This document shows positions 34,600 through 45,028 of a DNA stretch of 64,000 nt, in pieces (position 1 is the stretch's first letter; each line of letters starts with the position of its first letter). The position numbers and the translations under genes are program-made. The notes beneath the pieces were generated by a model. That model saw only the letters and a program-made list of their open reading frames with translations. It searched no databases and was not told the origin of the DNA. Origin of the DNA: Dillenia suffruticosa (taxonomy: Eukaryota; Streptophyta; Magnoliopsida; Dilleniales; Dilleniaceae); assembly GCA_033439265.1 (NCBI GenBank), contig JAVTVX010000018.1:8726501-8790500 (forward strand), given 5' to 3'.

Positions 34600-35830
34600 C
34601 TACAAAGTCGATCCTCTTTGATTTAAATCGGGGCAGATACTCCTAACATGACTTTGCTTCCCACACTGGAAGCAAGTAACTGGTACTCTACATGCCCTAA
34701 AGGCATGGTGGCTACTGCATCTACGGCAGAAGGGCGGTCTCTGTGTAGTAAACTGCGTAGAGCCACTAGGGGCTGGTGCTTCAAAACCCTGTGGTCGAGG
34801 TCCCTGCCCCGGTACTGCTGGTCTGAAGCTAGAAGAACCTCTGCGATATCCAGAATCTCTACCCCTCTTCGATGATTGTCCACCCTGTGACCCAGTCTTC
34901 CTCTTCTGGTGACTCTCCCTCTGTTTAGCCTCTACTCGGACGATCTCTTCCACCCGATACGCTGAATCAATCACCTCTGATAATGTAAAAGAGGGAGTCA
35001 CCGTCATATACTTCCTGATGCTCAATTGGAGGCTATCTTCAAACTTGAATCTTATCTGAGCCGGTGTAGCCATATCGGGGACAAAGGCCGCTAGTCGTCT
35101 AAGCTCAGCCTTGTACTCTGAAACTGACTTCGTCCCCTGGCGCAAGTACAGGAACTCCGTCCTCATCCGGTCCTGCTGGAACGGGGTGAAGTACCTGCGG
35201 TCGAACTCTCGTAGAAAGTCCTCCCACCGCAGGGTCTCTGTAGCACTGTTACGGATAGCCTCCGTCGAGAAGTCTCTCAGCAACTCTCAATCTGAGCTCC
35301 TCTGACAACCCCAAATCCGTAAGAATCCTATGAATCCTGTTGATCTAGTGTTTCGCCGCTACTGCATCACTGGATCCTGAAAAGTCTGTGCATCTGAGCT
35401 GTCGAGACTCTTTTACCAACTGTGTGAGCTCGTGGATGCACCTCAAAATAACCGACATCTCATCGGTCGGTGTAGAAACAGAAAGACCGGCCACCAAAGA
35501 AGGAACCGGTGCCGTAGGAGCAAGTACGGCCCCAGGTGCGGTCGCTAGAGTCTATAGTAGAGGTGGTGGCATCTGCGCCCTATTTCTACTGTACCACTCC
35601 TGCCACTGCCCCAAGGTATCGAGTGGTGGTGGAGGAATCTCGGCTGTAACAGCCGGTGGAGGTGTTGGTGGTGGCGCTGGTGAGCGTGCTCGAGTGGAGG
35701 AAGCATCCTCTGGCACTCGTGGCGTCTCGGGTGCCCTAGATGCATCAAGCACTGAAAGACCCTCAAGTGAGGCGAATCTAGCACCTCTCCTACCACGTCT
35801 AGGAGATATAATTCTACGAAAAAAATACAT
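34600..35830 (-). pseudogene. gag of the Del/Tekay-type element
   Basis: Minus strand from ATG 35830, with a proline/alanine-rich N-terminus (…PPTPPPAV…), a TAG after 93 codons and a frame change near 35280. The 35283-34600 frame has the retrotransposon gag core (RWEDFLREFDRRYFTPFQQD, then FLYLRQGTKSVSEYKAELRR), a basic Ser/Arg/Gly-rich stretch, and a canonical zinc knuckle C-F-Q-C-G-K-Q-S-H-V-R-S-I-C (CX2CX4HX4C) near its end. This forms the capsid and packages the element RNA in related active copies. Confidence 0.92.
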
Positions 35831-36087
35831 TGTTATTAGATAGAAATTAAAAGTTAGGGTTAATTGCTCCGTAACTAACCCCCTAAAAAAATGAACTATA
35901 ATTCAAAGCATTTGAATGCGAAATAACGGGTTAGAAGCGTTATGTATTCAACTCCATAATCTATAAGAACTTATATGCCTATGGCTAAGTATGAGACTTT
36001 AAATGACTGTATGAAACTCTCTAATACATTGAGAACTTTTCATATACTTGGGAAAACTCTTACTATTATCTTTTCCCCAACCTAGAC

Positions 36088-36100
36088 GCTCTGATACCAA
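36088..36100 (-). other. Primer binding site of the Del/Tekay-type element (tRNA-iMet)
   Basis: Minus strand TTGGTATCAGAGC, a full match to the consensus plant iMet primer site, six bases inside the 5' LTR end. Confidence 0.92.
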
Positions 36101-36106
36101 TAGAAC

Positions 36107-38550
36107 TGTTACGGCCTGAACTGGGGTCGTGAACAGCCGCCCGTTGTCCTGAATGCCGGCTGTATTTCTATAGGAAATCGGACAGAACCTCCATGTAAAT
36201 CGGAGATTTTCCATGTACAATTAAACCTATATATGCAAAATCAACCTGTAATTTAAACAAATGGTCATCCCAGCCTCTCGAAAATCAACAAATTCCATCT
36301 CCAAACATCCAGGACAACACAAGGCTCTATAATTTTTAGCAATTCTAGCCATAGACCTCTACTGTCATGCCCAACTAGAGTATGAGCAGCCGCTACACCG
36401 AGCGGACCTAAGTTTATACAATGTATAACACATTTCCCAAGTAGAAAGTTTAAAACGCTTACAGATGCCTCAATGCAAGTAAAATGAACCAAAGAAAGAG
36501 TTATGCACACAACTACCCATAAGTTATATAGTCATCCCATAATATACACGGCCAACTACGGACCTCAATATCAAGACTACGCAGGTCGAAACAAAGTACG
36601 AAATTCATCTTTTAAATTTAAACTTAAATCTCACCGTCGTGAATCACCCAAATCCACCAAAATCTTTAAAATCTGAAGCGTCACTCCAGCACAACAATAA
36701 TCCTGTCTGAGGAGAGAAAATGGAGGGGTGAGTATCATAGGAAGATACTCAGTGAGTGAGGGGAAAAATGTCAAGCATAAATAGCATGGGTGAACCATTG
36801 GAGTGTCAAATAACATCATTTTAAACAAAAATTTATATTTCGCAGCAAAACATGATATGTTTAGCAATTTGAAATCATTTAATCAATCACACGATAACAA
36901 GCATGTATGCATCCATTTAAAATCGAGTAATATCAGAGTGAGTCAAAAATGATCCTGGCAAAGGTCAACCATGACCAAGAACAGGCGCATCGGGGGTTTT
37001 ATTATGTATAGACTTTAAAACGCTCTCTACCCCGACGTTGACCATGAGTTTGCTGGGGCTAACTCATCAACGTGTATAGGACCCCGCCCGGTGCTAAACG
37101 GTGGCGTCATACACGTCCTCCCCCTACGTGGGTTTAACCGGCTGCGCCTATAACCTTTAGAATAAATGACGTTTGTAGATACCTCCTGCAGAAGCGTATC
37201 CGGGCAACCTATGCCTCTACAAACGCCCTTCGTAGTTACGAAATCATCATAGTATCACGAGGGCACAACGTCCCAGGGTACAACGTCCCACAAGTAACAT
37301 CATATCATCGCATAACTAGTGGGCATCCAACCCACATAGTTCATCAAAACATTTCAAATCTGCATGCCAATACGTTTTATCGAATCATTTCAAACAGCAT
37401 ATCAATGCAACGGTAGAAAATGAAATATAAAATTTTCAAGTAATCACACAATTATTGTTTCATTTCAAACCATGGATGCATAGTCATCGTAAATATAATT
37501 CAAGACACTCCAATAATCACAAAACGGATTTGAAATTCAATATCATATGTCAAATCAATGCATATCAAAAGCATGTTTTATCGAAAACACGACAGAAAAC
37601 ATATTTTACTATTTTATGCAAGAGATTAGAGTCCCACTCACCTATCTAGGGAGGGTGGTCGCTCCCTATTTTTCAACGAGTCTCCAAAAACAAACCTAAT
37701 TAAATCGTTAAACTTTATATCAATTAAAACCATAATAATGGATTTTTAACAAATTTTATTCAAACTGTGAAGTGAGTGCGTTTCTTTCACCTAGGGTTCC
37801 TCGGGTTTCAGACCTAGCTGTCGTTCGCCTGTCGGGTTGGTCTAAAACCTGTAATATTTCTAAATTTCAAATATATTAGAAACAACTAATTTTCTAACAC
37901 CAAACCTTAGAACTTCAACCAAATCATAGTCGTCACCTACAGCAGTGGGCTTCGCGGGCTGCAGTGGGCTCGCGGGTCAGCAATGGGTGCACGGGCCATA
38001 ATAGGCCGTGGGTTGCAGTGGGTCGAGGGCTGGACTGGGCCTTGGGCCGCTGGTGGGCTGGCCCGCTCACGAGCTAGGGCTCATGCTCGTGAGCTGGATC
38101 GCGCGTTGGTGTGCGCTCGGTCGCGCACCGGCTCACGTTGGGGTCGCGCACTGGCTCGTACTGGGTGTCGCGCTGGCTTGCGTTGGGTCGTGCACTGGCT
38201 CGTGCGGGGTCGCGCGCAGGGCTCACTAGAGATCGCGTACTGTGGCGCGCTGGGGTCATGCTGGAGCTCGTGTAGAGATCGCACTGTGGAGTGCTTGGGC
38301 AGAAGATTCAGTGTTGCTCGCACGAGGAAGGAGGCGCTGCAGCGGCGGCGATCGCGAGAGGAAGGAGCTGCTCACGGGAGGGCATGGCAGTAGTGGGTGG
38401 CGGAAGGGAGAGGCCGCGGCGGAGGAGAAAGCAGCGGCGGAGGAGAAGAGAAAGAGAGAAAGAGAAAGAGGGAGAGAGAGAGAGAGAGAGAAAGACAAAT
38501 TAGGGCTTTTTAGCCCTTATCTCCTTTTTTTTTTTTTCTTTGGTGTTACA
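36107..38550 (-). repeat. 5' LTR of the Del/Tekay-type element
   Basis: 2,444 bp. Contains about 122 bp at 36787-36908 absent from the 3' LTR, and lacks about 130 bp of the GC-rich island. Microsatellite GA run at 38447-38493. Confidence 0.92.
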
Positions 38551-38555
38551 TAAGA

Positions 38556-39370
38556 ATCAAAAATCTGTAATGCAATAGAGATGCACTCATTGCTATAAAA
38601 TAGGGCACACTTCTACTGCATGCTGGTTTAAGAATAAAACACCTAAGAAAACAACTATGCAATGGGTACCAAAAATAGGTAAAACTAATGTTTCAACTAA
38701 CTCAACCGAACCCAAAAAAGTTTGGGTACCAAAGGCACAAACTTGATTGAATCCTCTTTCAAGTCTGTTTAAAATCAAAGAAGACTCTCAATTCATTATC
38801 CTGGTACCTTGAAAGTAGATGCTCAAGGCACATGACGGAAAATCTCTCAAAGATTTCTAACCTAGAGAAAAGAAAATGAGGAAATGTGGCATTTAGAGAT
38901 AACTCAAAAGGCAAAATTGTTAGGGTCGACAATGTTGGTAAGTCTCCCTCAACTCCAATTTAGAATATTTTGCTTGGTGATGGTCTGAAATTTAGTTTAC
39001 TAATTGTTAGCTAATTGTATGATAGAGGCTATAACGTTGTGTTTGGATATGATATTTGCTTAATTGTCAATAAAGAATCAAATGAAACTCAATTTATTGG
39101 CCATAGAAGAGGAAATATACATGATAAATTTAGAAGAATCAAAACAAAAAATTGAATCTCGTTTAGTAGCAGTGAATCAAAACAACATATGGTTATGACA
39201 TAAAAGATTAGGACACGTTAGTATGAACTTAATATCAGGATTAGTTAGAAAAAACATCATGAAGGTCTTCAAAAAATAAAGCTTGAGAGAGATAGATTGT
39301 ATGATGCATGTATGAAAGGCAAACACACTCGAATTTTGTTTAAACCCAAAAATATAGTAGCAACTAGTAG
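38556..39370 (+). pseudogene. Element A gag C-terminus, protease and pre-integrase region
   Basis: Continuation of gag after the Del insertion: a second knuckle-like segment (GHTSTACWFKNKTPKKTTMQ, about 38604-38660) and the VWVPKAQT linker. Protease at about 38800-38850: WYLESRCSRHMTENLSKIS, where the Asp-Ser-Gly active site is Glu-Ser-Arg, so it is inactive. The GAG-pre-integrase motif KRLGHVSMNLISGLV lies at about 39197-39250. Several stop codons. Confidence 0.85.
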
Positions 39371-39900
39371 ACCTCTAAAGTTACTACACATAGATTTGTT
39401 TGGACCCACTAGAACTCAAAGTTTATGAGGGAAATATTATGGTTTTATAATCATTGATGACTTCTCGAGATTCTCTTGCATGTTATTCTTGGCAAAGAAG
39501 GAGGACACAAGTAATGCCTTCATTAAACTATGTAAAAGAATTAAGAGCGAGAAAGAATGTTCATTCGGGAGCATTAGAAGTGATCATGACAAAGAATTTA
39601 AAAATAGGATAATAAAAAAATTATGTGAAATAACATGACATAAATCACAACTTTTTAACTCCTAGAATCCTCGACAAAATGGGGTAATAGAGAGAAAAAT
39701 AGAGCCTTAGAAGAGATGGCAATAATAATGTTCTGTGAGTATAATTTGTCTATATATTTCTAAATAGAGACTGTGAATATAGTTTGCTACATTTTGAATA
39801 GAGCTTTAATTAGACCTATTATAAAGAAAACGTCTTATGAACTCTATGAAGAAAGGAAACCCAACATAGCCAACTTCCGAGTATTCGGATGCAAATGATA
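39371..39900 (+). pseudogene. Element A integrase core remnant
   Basis: Plus-strand order of copia integrase motifs: LLHIDLFGPTRTQSL (first Asp), YGFIIIDDFSRFS, SIRSDHDKEFKN (second Asp), NPRQNGVIERK (Glu), then KTSYELYEERKPNIANFRVF. An imperfect local duplication of GTTTGATGCCA(A/C)GT occurs around 39936-39975. Interrupted by stops; not functional. Confidence 0.85.
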
Positions 39901-41300
39901 TATTTCAAACAATAATAAAGACTCTCTAGGTAAGTTTGATGCCACGTTAGTTTGATGCCAAGTAAGTTTGATGCCAAGAATAATGAGGGAATCTTTTTAG
40001 AATATTTAACCTCTAGCAAAGCATTTAGAGTTTATATTAAGAAAACTATGATAGTTGATAAATCAATATATGTAAAGTTTAACAACAACAATTACTTAGG
40101 CAAAAAAAGTTATGATGATGATGACTTAACCAAACTTATTAAGGAATCAGAACCCATAGAAAATGAAAATGCTCAAAAAGAAGACTCTGAAATAGAGTAA
40201 GAACCAAAAGAGGAAAAGAGATTCGTTAAAAATAGGAAATTAAATATCAGCTATTAGAAAGTGTGCTAACTTAGAAAACATCAAAAGATATGTAAGTTCA
40301 AGTGTTAGAACTAAATTAGCTCTACAAAATCAATGTGACTTTGTAACATTCATATCTCAAATAGAATCTAAAGATATGGATGAAGTCTTAAAAGATAAGA
40401 ATTGGATAATGACAATGCAGGAACAATTGAACCAATTTGAAATAAATGAAATCTGGAACCTAGTTTCTAGGCCAAATAAACAATCTATGATAGGGTGTAA
40501 ATGGGTATTCAAAAATAAATTTGAAGAACATGGCACAATAACAAGAAACAAAATAAGATTAGTAGCAAAATGATATAGCCACAAAGAAAGAATAGATTTT
40601 GATGAAACATATGTTCCAACGGGTAGACTAGAAGTAATTAGGATACTTTTAGCCTTCTCTTGCTTTATGAACTTCAAAATCTTTCAAATAAATGTTAAAA
40701 ATGTCTTTCCAAATAGATACATTAATGAAACTGTGTATATTTAACAACAAACAGGCTTTAAAGACCTTAAATATCTAGATCATGTTTTTAAGTTAATCAA
40801 AGTCTTGTATGGATTCAAACAAGCTCCTATAACTTAGTACAAGAGACAAAATAATTTTCTAATAGAAAATGAGTTTGAAATGGGCAAAGTTGACATAACA
40901 TTATTTATAAAAAGGAATGATAAAGATCTTCTAACAGTCCAAATTTATGTAAATGATATAATATTTAGAGGAACAAATGAAAACATTTGTCAAGAATTCA
41001 CAGAAAGTATGCAAACTGAATTTGAAATGAGGATGATGGGTGAATTAAATTATTTTCTAAGCCTTCAAATCAAACAATCTAAGAGAGGTATATTGATTAA
41101 TCAGTCAAAGTTTACTAGAGAATTAATTAAAAAATTTAGCTTTAAAGAGTCTAAAGGAAATACTATACCTATAAGTATAAGTGTCAAATTAGACAAAGAT
41201 GAAAATGAAAAATTAATTTTGCCAAAATTATATAAAAGCATGATAGGTTCCCTTTTTTATCTCACTGCCTCTAAACCAGATATATAATATAGTGTATGTG
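39901..41300 (+). pseudogene. Element A reverse transcriptase remnant
   Basis: Follows the integrase tail (EGIFLEYLTSSKAFRVYIKK, 39980-40040). RT_copia motifs: NEIWNLVSRPNKQSMIGCKWVFKNKF (40440-40530), DFDETYVPTGRLEVIRILLA (about 40595-40655), KVLYGFKQAP, then the catalytic box as QIYVNDIIFRGTNE (about 40940-40985). The first of the paired catalytic aspartates is Asn, so this RT is dead. GELNYFLSLQIKQSKRGI and SMIGSLFYLTASKPDI follow. Several stop codons. Confidence 0.88.
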
Positions 41301-41339
41301 TTTGTGTTAGGTTCCAATTAGACTCAAAAGAATCCCATC

Positions 41340-42345
41340 TACTTGCAGTTAAGAGAATTTTTAGGCATCTCAGAGAAACTGTAAACCTAGGCCCATTGTA
41401 TAATAAAGATTCAAACTTTCAGTTATATGGGTTCTCAGATGCGAACTTTGCAGACTACAAATTGGATAGAAAAAATAATAGTGGTACTTGCTAATTCTTT
41501 GGAAGTATGCTAGTGTTATGATTTTCTAGAAAATAAAATAGTGTGACAATTTCAACCACAAAAGCCGAATATATTGCTGCAGGGCAATGTATGGCACAAT
41601 TTTATGGATCAAACACTAAATGAAAGATTATGACATAGATTTTGATTGTATCTTTATAAAATATGATAACACTATTGTAATAAATCTAAACAAGACCCTG
41701 TGCATCACTAACGAACCAAGTACATTGAAGTGAGATACTACTTTATCAGAGATCACCATTGAGTATATATAAATACAAAAACAAATTGCTAACATATTCA
41801 CAAAGGCACTAGATAAAAATATATTCCATAAGTTGAGAAGAGATAATTTTTAGGCATCTCAGAGAAACCATAAACCTTGCCTATGATATGACAAAGATTC
41901 AAACTTTCAGCTACATGGGTTCTCAGATGCGGACTTTGTAGATTGCAAATTGGAAAGAAAAAGTAATAGTGATACTTGCCAATTTTGTCTTTCAAGAAGC
42001 AAAATAGTGTGACAATTTCAACCACAGAAACCGAATATATTGTTGCAAGGCAATGTGTGGTACAAATTCTATGGATCAAATACCAAATGAAAGATTATGA
42101 AATAGATTTTAATTGTATCCTTATAAAATGTGATAACACAAGTGTCAAAAATATAAACAAGAATCTTATACATCACTTACAAACCAAACATATTGAAGTG
42201 ACACACCACTTTATTAGAGATCACATCATGAAAAGATGAGATAATCCTTGATTATATAGAAATTCAAAAGCAAATTCCTAGCATATTCACAAAGGCATTA
42301 GATATCAATAGGTTCAATGAGCTAAGAAGAGAATTAAAAGTGATG
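41340..42345 (+). pseudogene. Element A RNase H, duplicated in tandem
   Basis: Copia RNase H motifs (GFSDANFADYKLDRKNNSGTC; SVTISTTKAEYIAAGQC) at 41420-41590. The same segment recurs at 41850-42345 (SVTISTTETEYIVARQCVVQ, then HLQTKHIEVTHHFIRDHI). The two copies are offset by about 489 bp and both include the end of pol. Copia RNase H normally occurs once, so one copy is a duplication within this element. Confidence 0.85.
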
Positions 42346-42414
42346 AATTTCAAAAAATAAGTTAAAAGTATGAAAAACAGAGCGTTCTTAAAATTGCAGA
42401 AATTTCAACTTTGT

Positions 42415-42975
42415 ATAAAACATGTTGACCTAACTGACATGTAAGTCGACTTGATGGAGAGATAAGTCGACCATGTCTAAATGTAAATCGACATGCCTTT
42501 GATTAATCAAATGTAAGCCGACTCATTGATGTTAAGAAGTTGACCTTTTTGTATGAATTAAAAGCATGTCGACTTGTGTCTTTCACAAGTCAACCTATTT
42601 TAAGAAAGAGGTCAACCAATTCAAAGATTTGATCAACCTACACATTACATGTGTAAATATATAGAAGTCATAGGTTGACTTGGTAGTCATGCATGTCAAC
42701 TTATCTAAGTAAATACTAGACCAGTCGACCTGCATGGAAGATGCGTCGACTTATGAAGTAGTCGAAATGAATCTAGAGGATTACGTCGACCTGAACTAGC
42801 AAGGAGGATGACCTGAAGTAGTTAGTGAGTTGATTAGTATGCAAACTGGTCATCCCATATGGGAATAGATTACGCAACTGGATAAGTCAACTGATTTGAT
42901 AGTTAAACTAACCTAACTTCATTAGGTAGTCGACCTGCACTTGAACATGTTGACTTGTAATATGTGTAACCGCAT
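42415..42975. repeat. GTCGAC palindrome cluster between pol and the env-like ORF
   Basis: About seven exact GTCGAC sites and several GTTGAC/GTCAAC variants in 560 bp, including AAGTCGACTT at 42443-42452. The same motif family as in the LTRs, but outside them. Followed by CATATAAACGG and a CT-rich leader. Confidence 0.85.
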
Positions 42976-43075
42976 ATAAACGGCTAAAAATCTAACCTCT
43001 CTCTCTCTCTCATCTTTAAACCCCAACTTTCCTTTCTCTCTCTAGGCCATCTCAAGGTTGAGAAACCCTAACCAC
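42972..43075 (+). promoter_or_regulatory. Possible internal promoter for the env-like ORF
   Basis: ATATAAACGG (TATA-like) at about 42973, then a CT microsatellite (about 42999-43012) and a pyrimidine-rich leader with CTCTAGG, about 250 bp before the ATG at 43225. The arrangement resembles a plant core promoter with a pyrimidine-rich 5' leader. Inferred only. Confidence 0.35.
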
Positions 43076-43224
43076 ACTTTTGCCAAAATCCTTTATCAAA
43101 ACTCAAAATTTCTTTATTCTCTCGGTGGAATCTGAATATCGGTCACCAAATCAATCCCTCCTCATGCCAAATCCATTGTCAAATTTCCTTGGATGTTTCT
43201 AATCCTTATTCCTATAGATCTTCA

Positions 43225-44507
43225 ATGGCACCCAAAGCTAAGGCCTCTTCATCCAGGTACACTGCCTAAGAAAAACCACCCACTTCAAGGCCCTACTCTT
43301 CAAAACAACCTATAGTTGAGGCACCCAAACACAACACCAAAGACTTTCCATCTCTAGAGCACAACAAATTGTTTGATAAGGAATTCTCAAAAGGGAAGAC
43401 AAATCAATGAAGGCTAATTGACCGGGGTTCTTGAAGGAAGTCAACTTTAAATTTGAAAAATATATAATGAGATATGTCCGAATTGACTAATTCTTCTGAA
43501 TAAGTATATTCATGAAAGGGCCATTAGGGTTTTCTATAATAATATAGAAGTTGTAAGTGATGAGGAGGAGAACAAATCTAGTGAAGTTTGCATAAAAGTA
43601 GAAGAACACTGTGTGGCACGTGGTTTCACAACATATATAAATGGCAAGAAAATTAAAGTAAACCCTAGGTTTATTTGCTAAGAAAATGTATTAGAATGGG
43701 TTCCCTATAGTGATTGTGAGCCTTGTATGTAATCTGACCATTTGGCAAATGCTAGAGAAGTATTTAATAATGCTTAGATGGTGGTGGTAGTGGTGAACAC
43801 TGATACTACAATCTAGGAATTCATGAAAGAATTTTGCATCTGCTAGTAACATGTGATAAAACCAAGGGGAGGAAATCAAACAACCATCACACGTGTAGAC
43901 TTCTTGCTGATGGTTTGCATGATGCAACAGATAATCCTGCCCTACATTTTCTTGTTCCCCACTTCATGATAGTAGCCCACAGATCGAAAAATGCTACTTT
44001 GCCATATGCTAGTGTGATTATTGATATCATTGTATCATAGAAGATGGAATTGAGCAAGGCAAATAGGATTGAACTTATTGAAAAATATGGCATCAATGCA
44101 TCTTCCATGATCAAGGCAAAATGGGTATGTAGGGCTAATGGTGAGTGGGTAAGAAAGGATGAAGTACGGGGAAGAAATAGGGGTAAAGGAAAGTAGAAGA
44201 GCAAGTTGAAGAGAACCAAGACATAGAGCAAGGGGGAGGTCTATTAGCAATCACCGGATGAGGTAATTCATTTAGTTTTCAACTGATTACTCTTGAAATG
44301 ATTTGGAAGAAGCTAGAGAAAATTGAACAAAACATTATAACTCTCAATCAAAGGCAAATCATTTTAGGCCAACGCAATGCTATATTCAATCTAGAGCTTA
44401 AAAAGGTTGAAAAGAAGATAGACTCTATTGCCAAAGGAAGAACCTCTCGTGACCCTAGCCTTCCTTCTCTTGCCGAAAACTACTCTTCTTCTCTCGACTT
44501 TGTGTAG
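43225..44507 (+). pseudogene. Env-like third ORF of Sirevirus-like element A, broken
   Basis: Starts MAPKAKASSSRYTA then a stop; further coding stretches in shifting frames include VCIKVEEHCVARGF, a segment ending RLLADGLHDATDNPAL, KANRIELIEKYGI and a C-terminal coiled coil (EKIEQNIITLNQRQIILGQR… heptads, 44298-44460) ending in TAG at 44505-44507. Its place, between RNase H and the 3' LTR of a copia element, is that of the env-like ORF described for SIRE1 and other Sireviruses, whose function is unproven. I see no clear transmembrane pair. Multiple stops make it a pseudogene. Confidence 0.65.
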
Positions 44508-45028
44508 ACATTAATCTATGTGATGTTTGCTCTTCTAGATGTTATGTTCAGACACTTAGTTCATAGTTTGCTTTAAAGTTCGACTTTGTTGTATCTTGGT
44601 TTATTTTAACTTGATGTTTAACTTTGTTAGTTTAAATCACTTGCTAGAATTTCTTCAACCTCACAGTATGTTAGTTATCTACCATTTGTATGGTCATTTA
44701 ATACATCTGGCATAGTTTCAAGGGGAGTGTCACTTCCCAATAATAAGTCAATGACCTTAATCTCGAACTATTTTTTTTTTCTCTTGCAATTTCGCTCGTG
44801 ACCACACCCTGTATGTTGATGACAAAAGGGGGGAGAGAGAGTATATGGGCTTAAGGACAAACATAGGTTTAAATCATATAGGTTTAGGGATGAACATAAG
44901 TTTTAAGTTTGATCAACATATGCTCAAAACTATTCATTTCCATACATAGGGAATAAAGGGAAGTTTAACATAAGCTTAACATATTCCCAGATTCTAGGAA
45001 ATTTTGTCATCATCAAAAAGGATGAGAT
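44508..45028 (+). other. Element A 3' untranslated region with polypurine tracts
   Basis: GATGACAAAAGGGGGGAGAGAGAG at about 44818 and TTTTGTCATCATCAAAAAGGATGAGAT at 45002-45028 fit the repeated polypurine tracts described for Sireviruses. The second, degraded one abuts the LTR start TGTTGGC. Confidence 0.75.

Larger units (their letters stand above)
28308..38550 (-). mobile_element. Del/Tekay-type chromodomain Ty3 retrotransposon, complete with TSD
   Basis: 10.2 kb. Ends TG...CA on both LTRs, and exact 5-bp duplications TAAGA at 28303-28307 and 38551-38555. On the minus strand: 5' LTR (38550-36107), PBS for tRNA-iMet, gag, protease, RT, RNase H, integrase, chromodomain, polypurine tract, 3' LTR (30799-28308). 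This is the canonical layout of chromoviruses of the Del/Tekay lineage. Almost all domains can be read, with a few frameshifts and nonsense codons, making this the youngest-looking element of the nest. Confidence 0.95.

Noticed and set aside
37983..38553. Open frames in the other LTR of the same element
   Set aside because: Same cause: composition of the GC-rich and GA-rich LTR segment.
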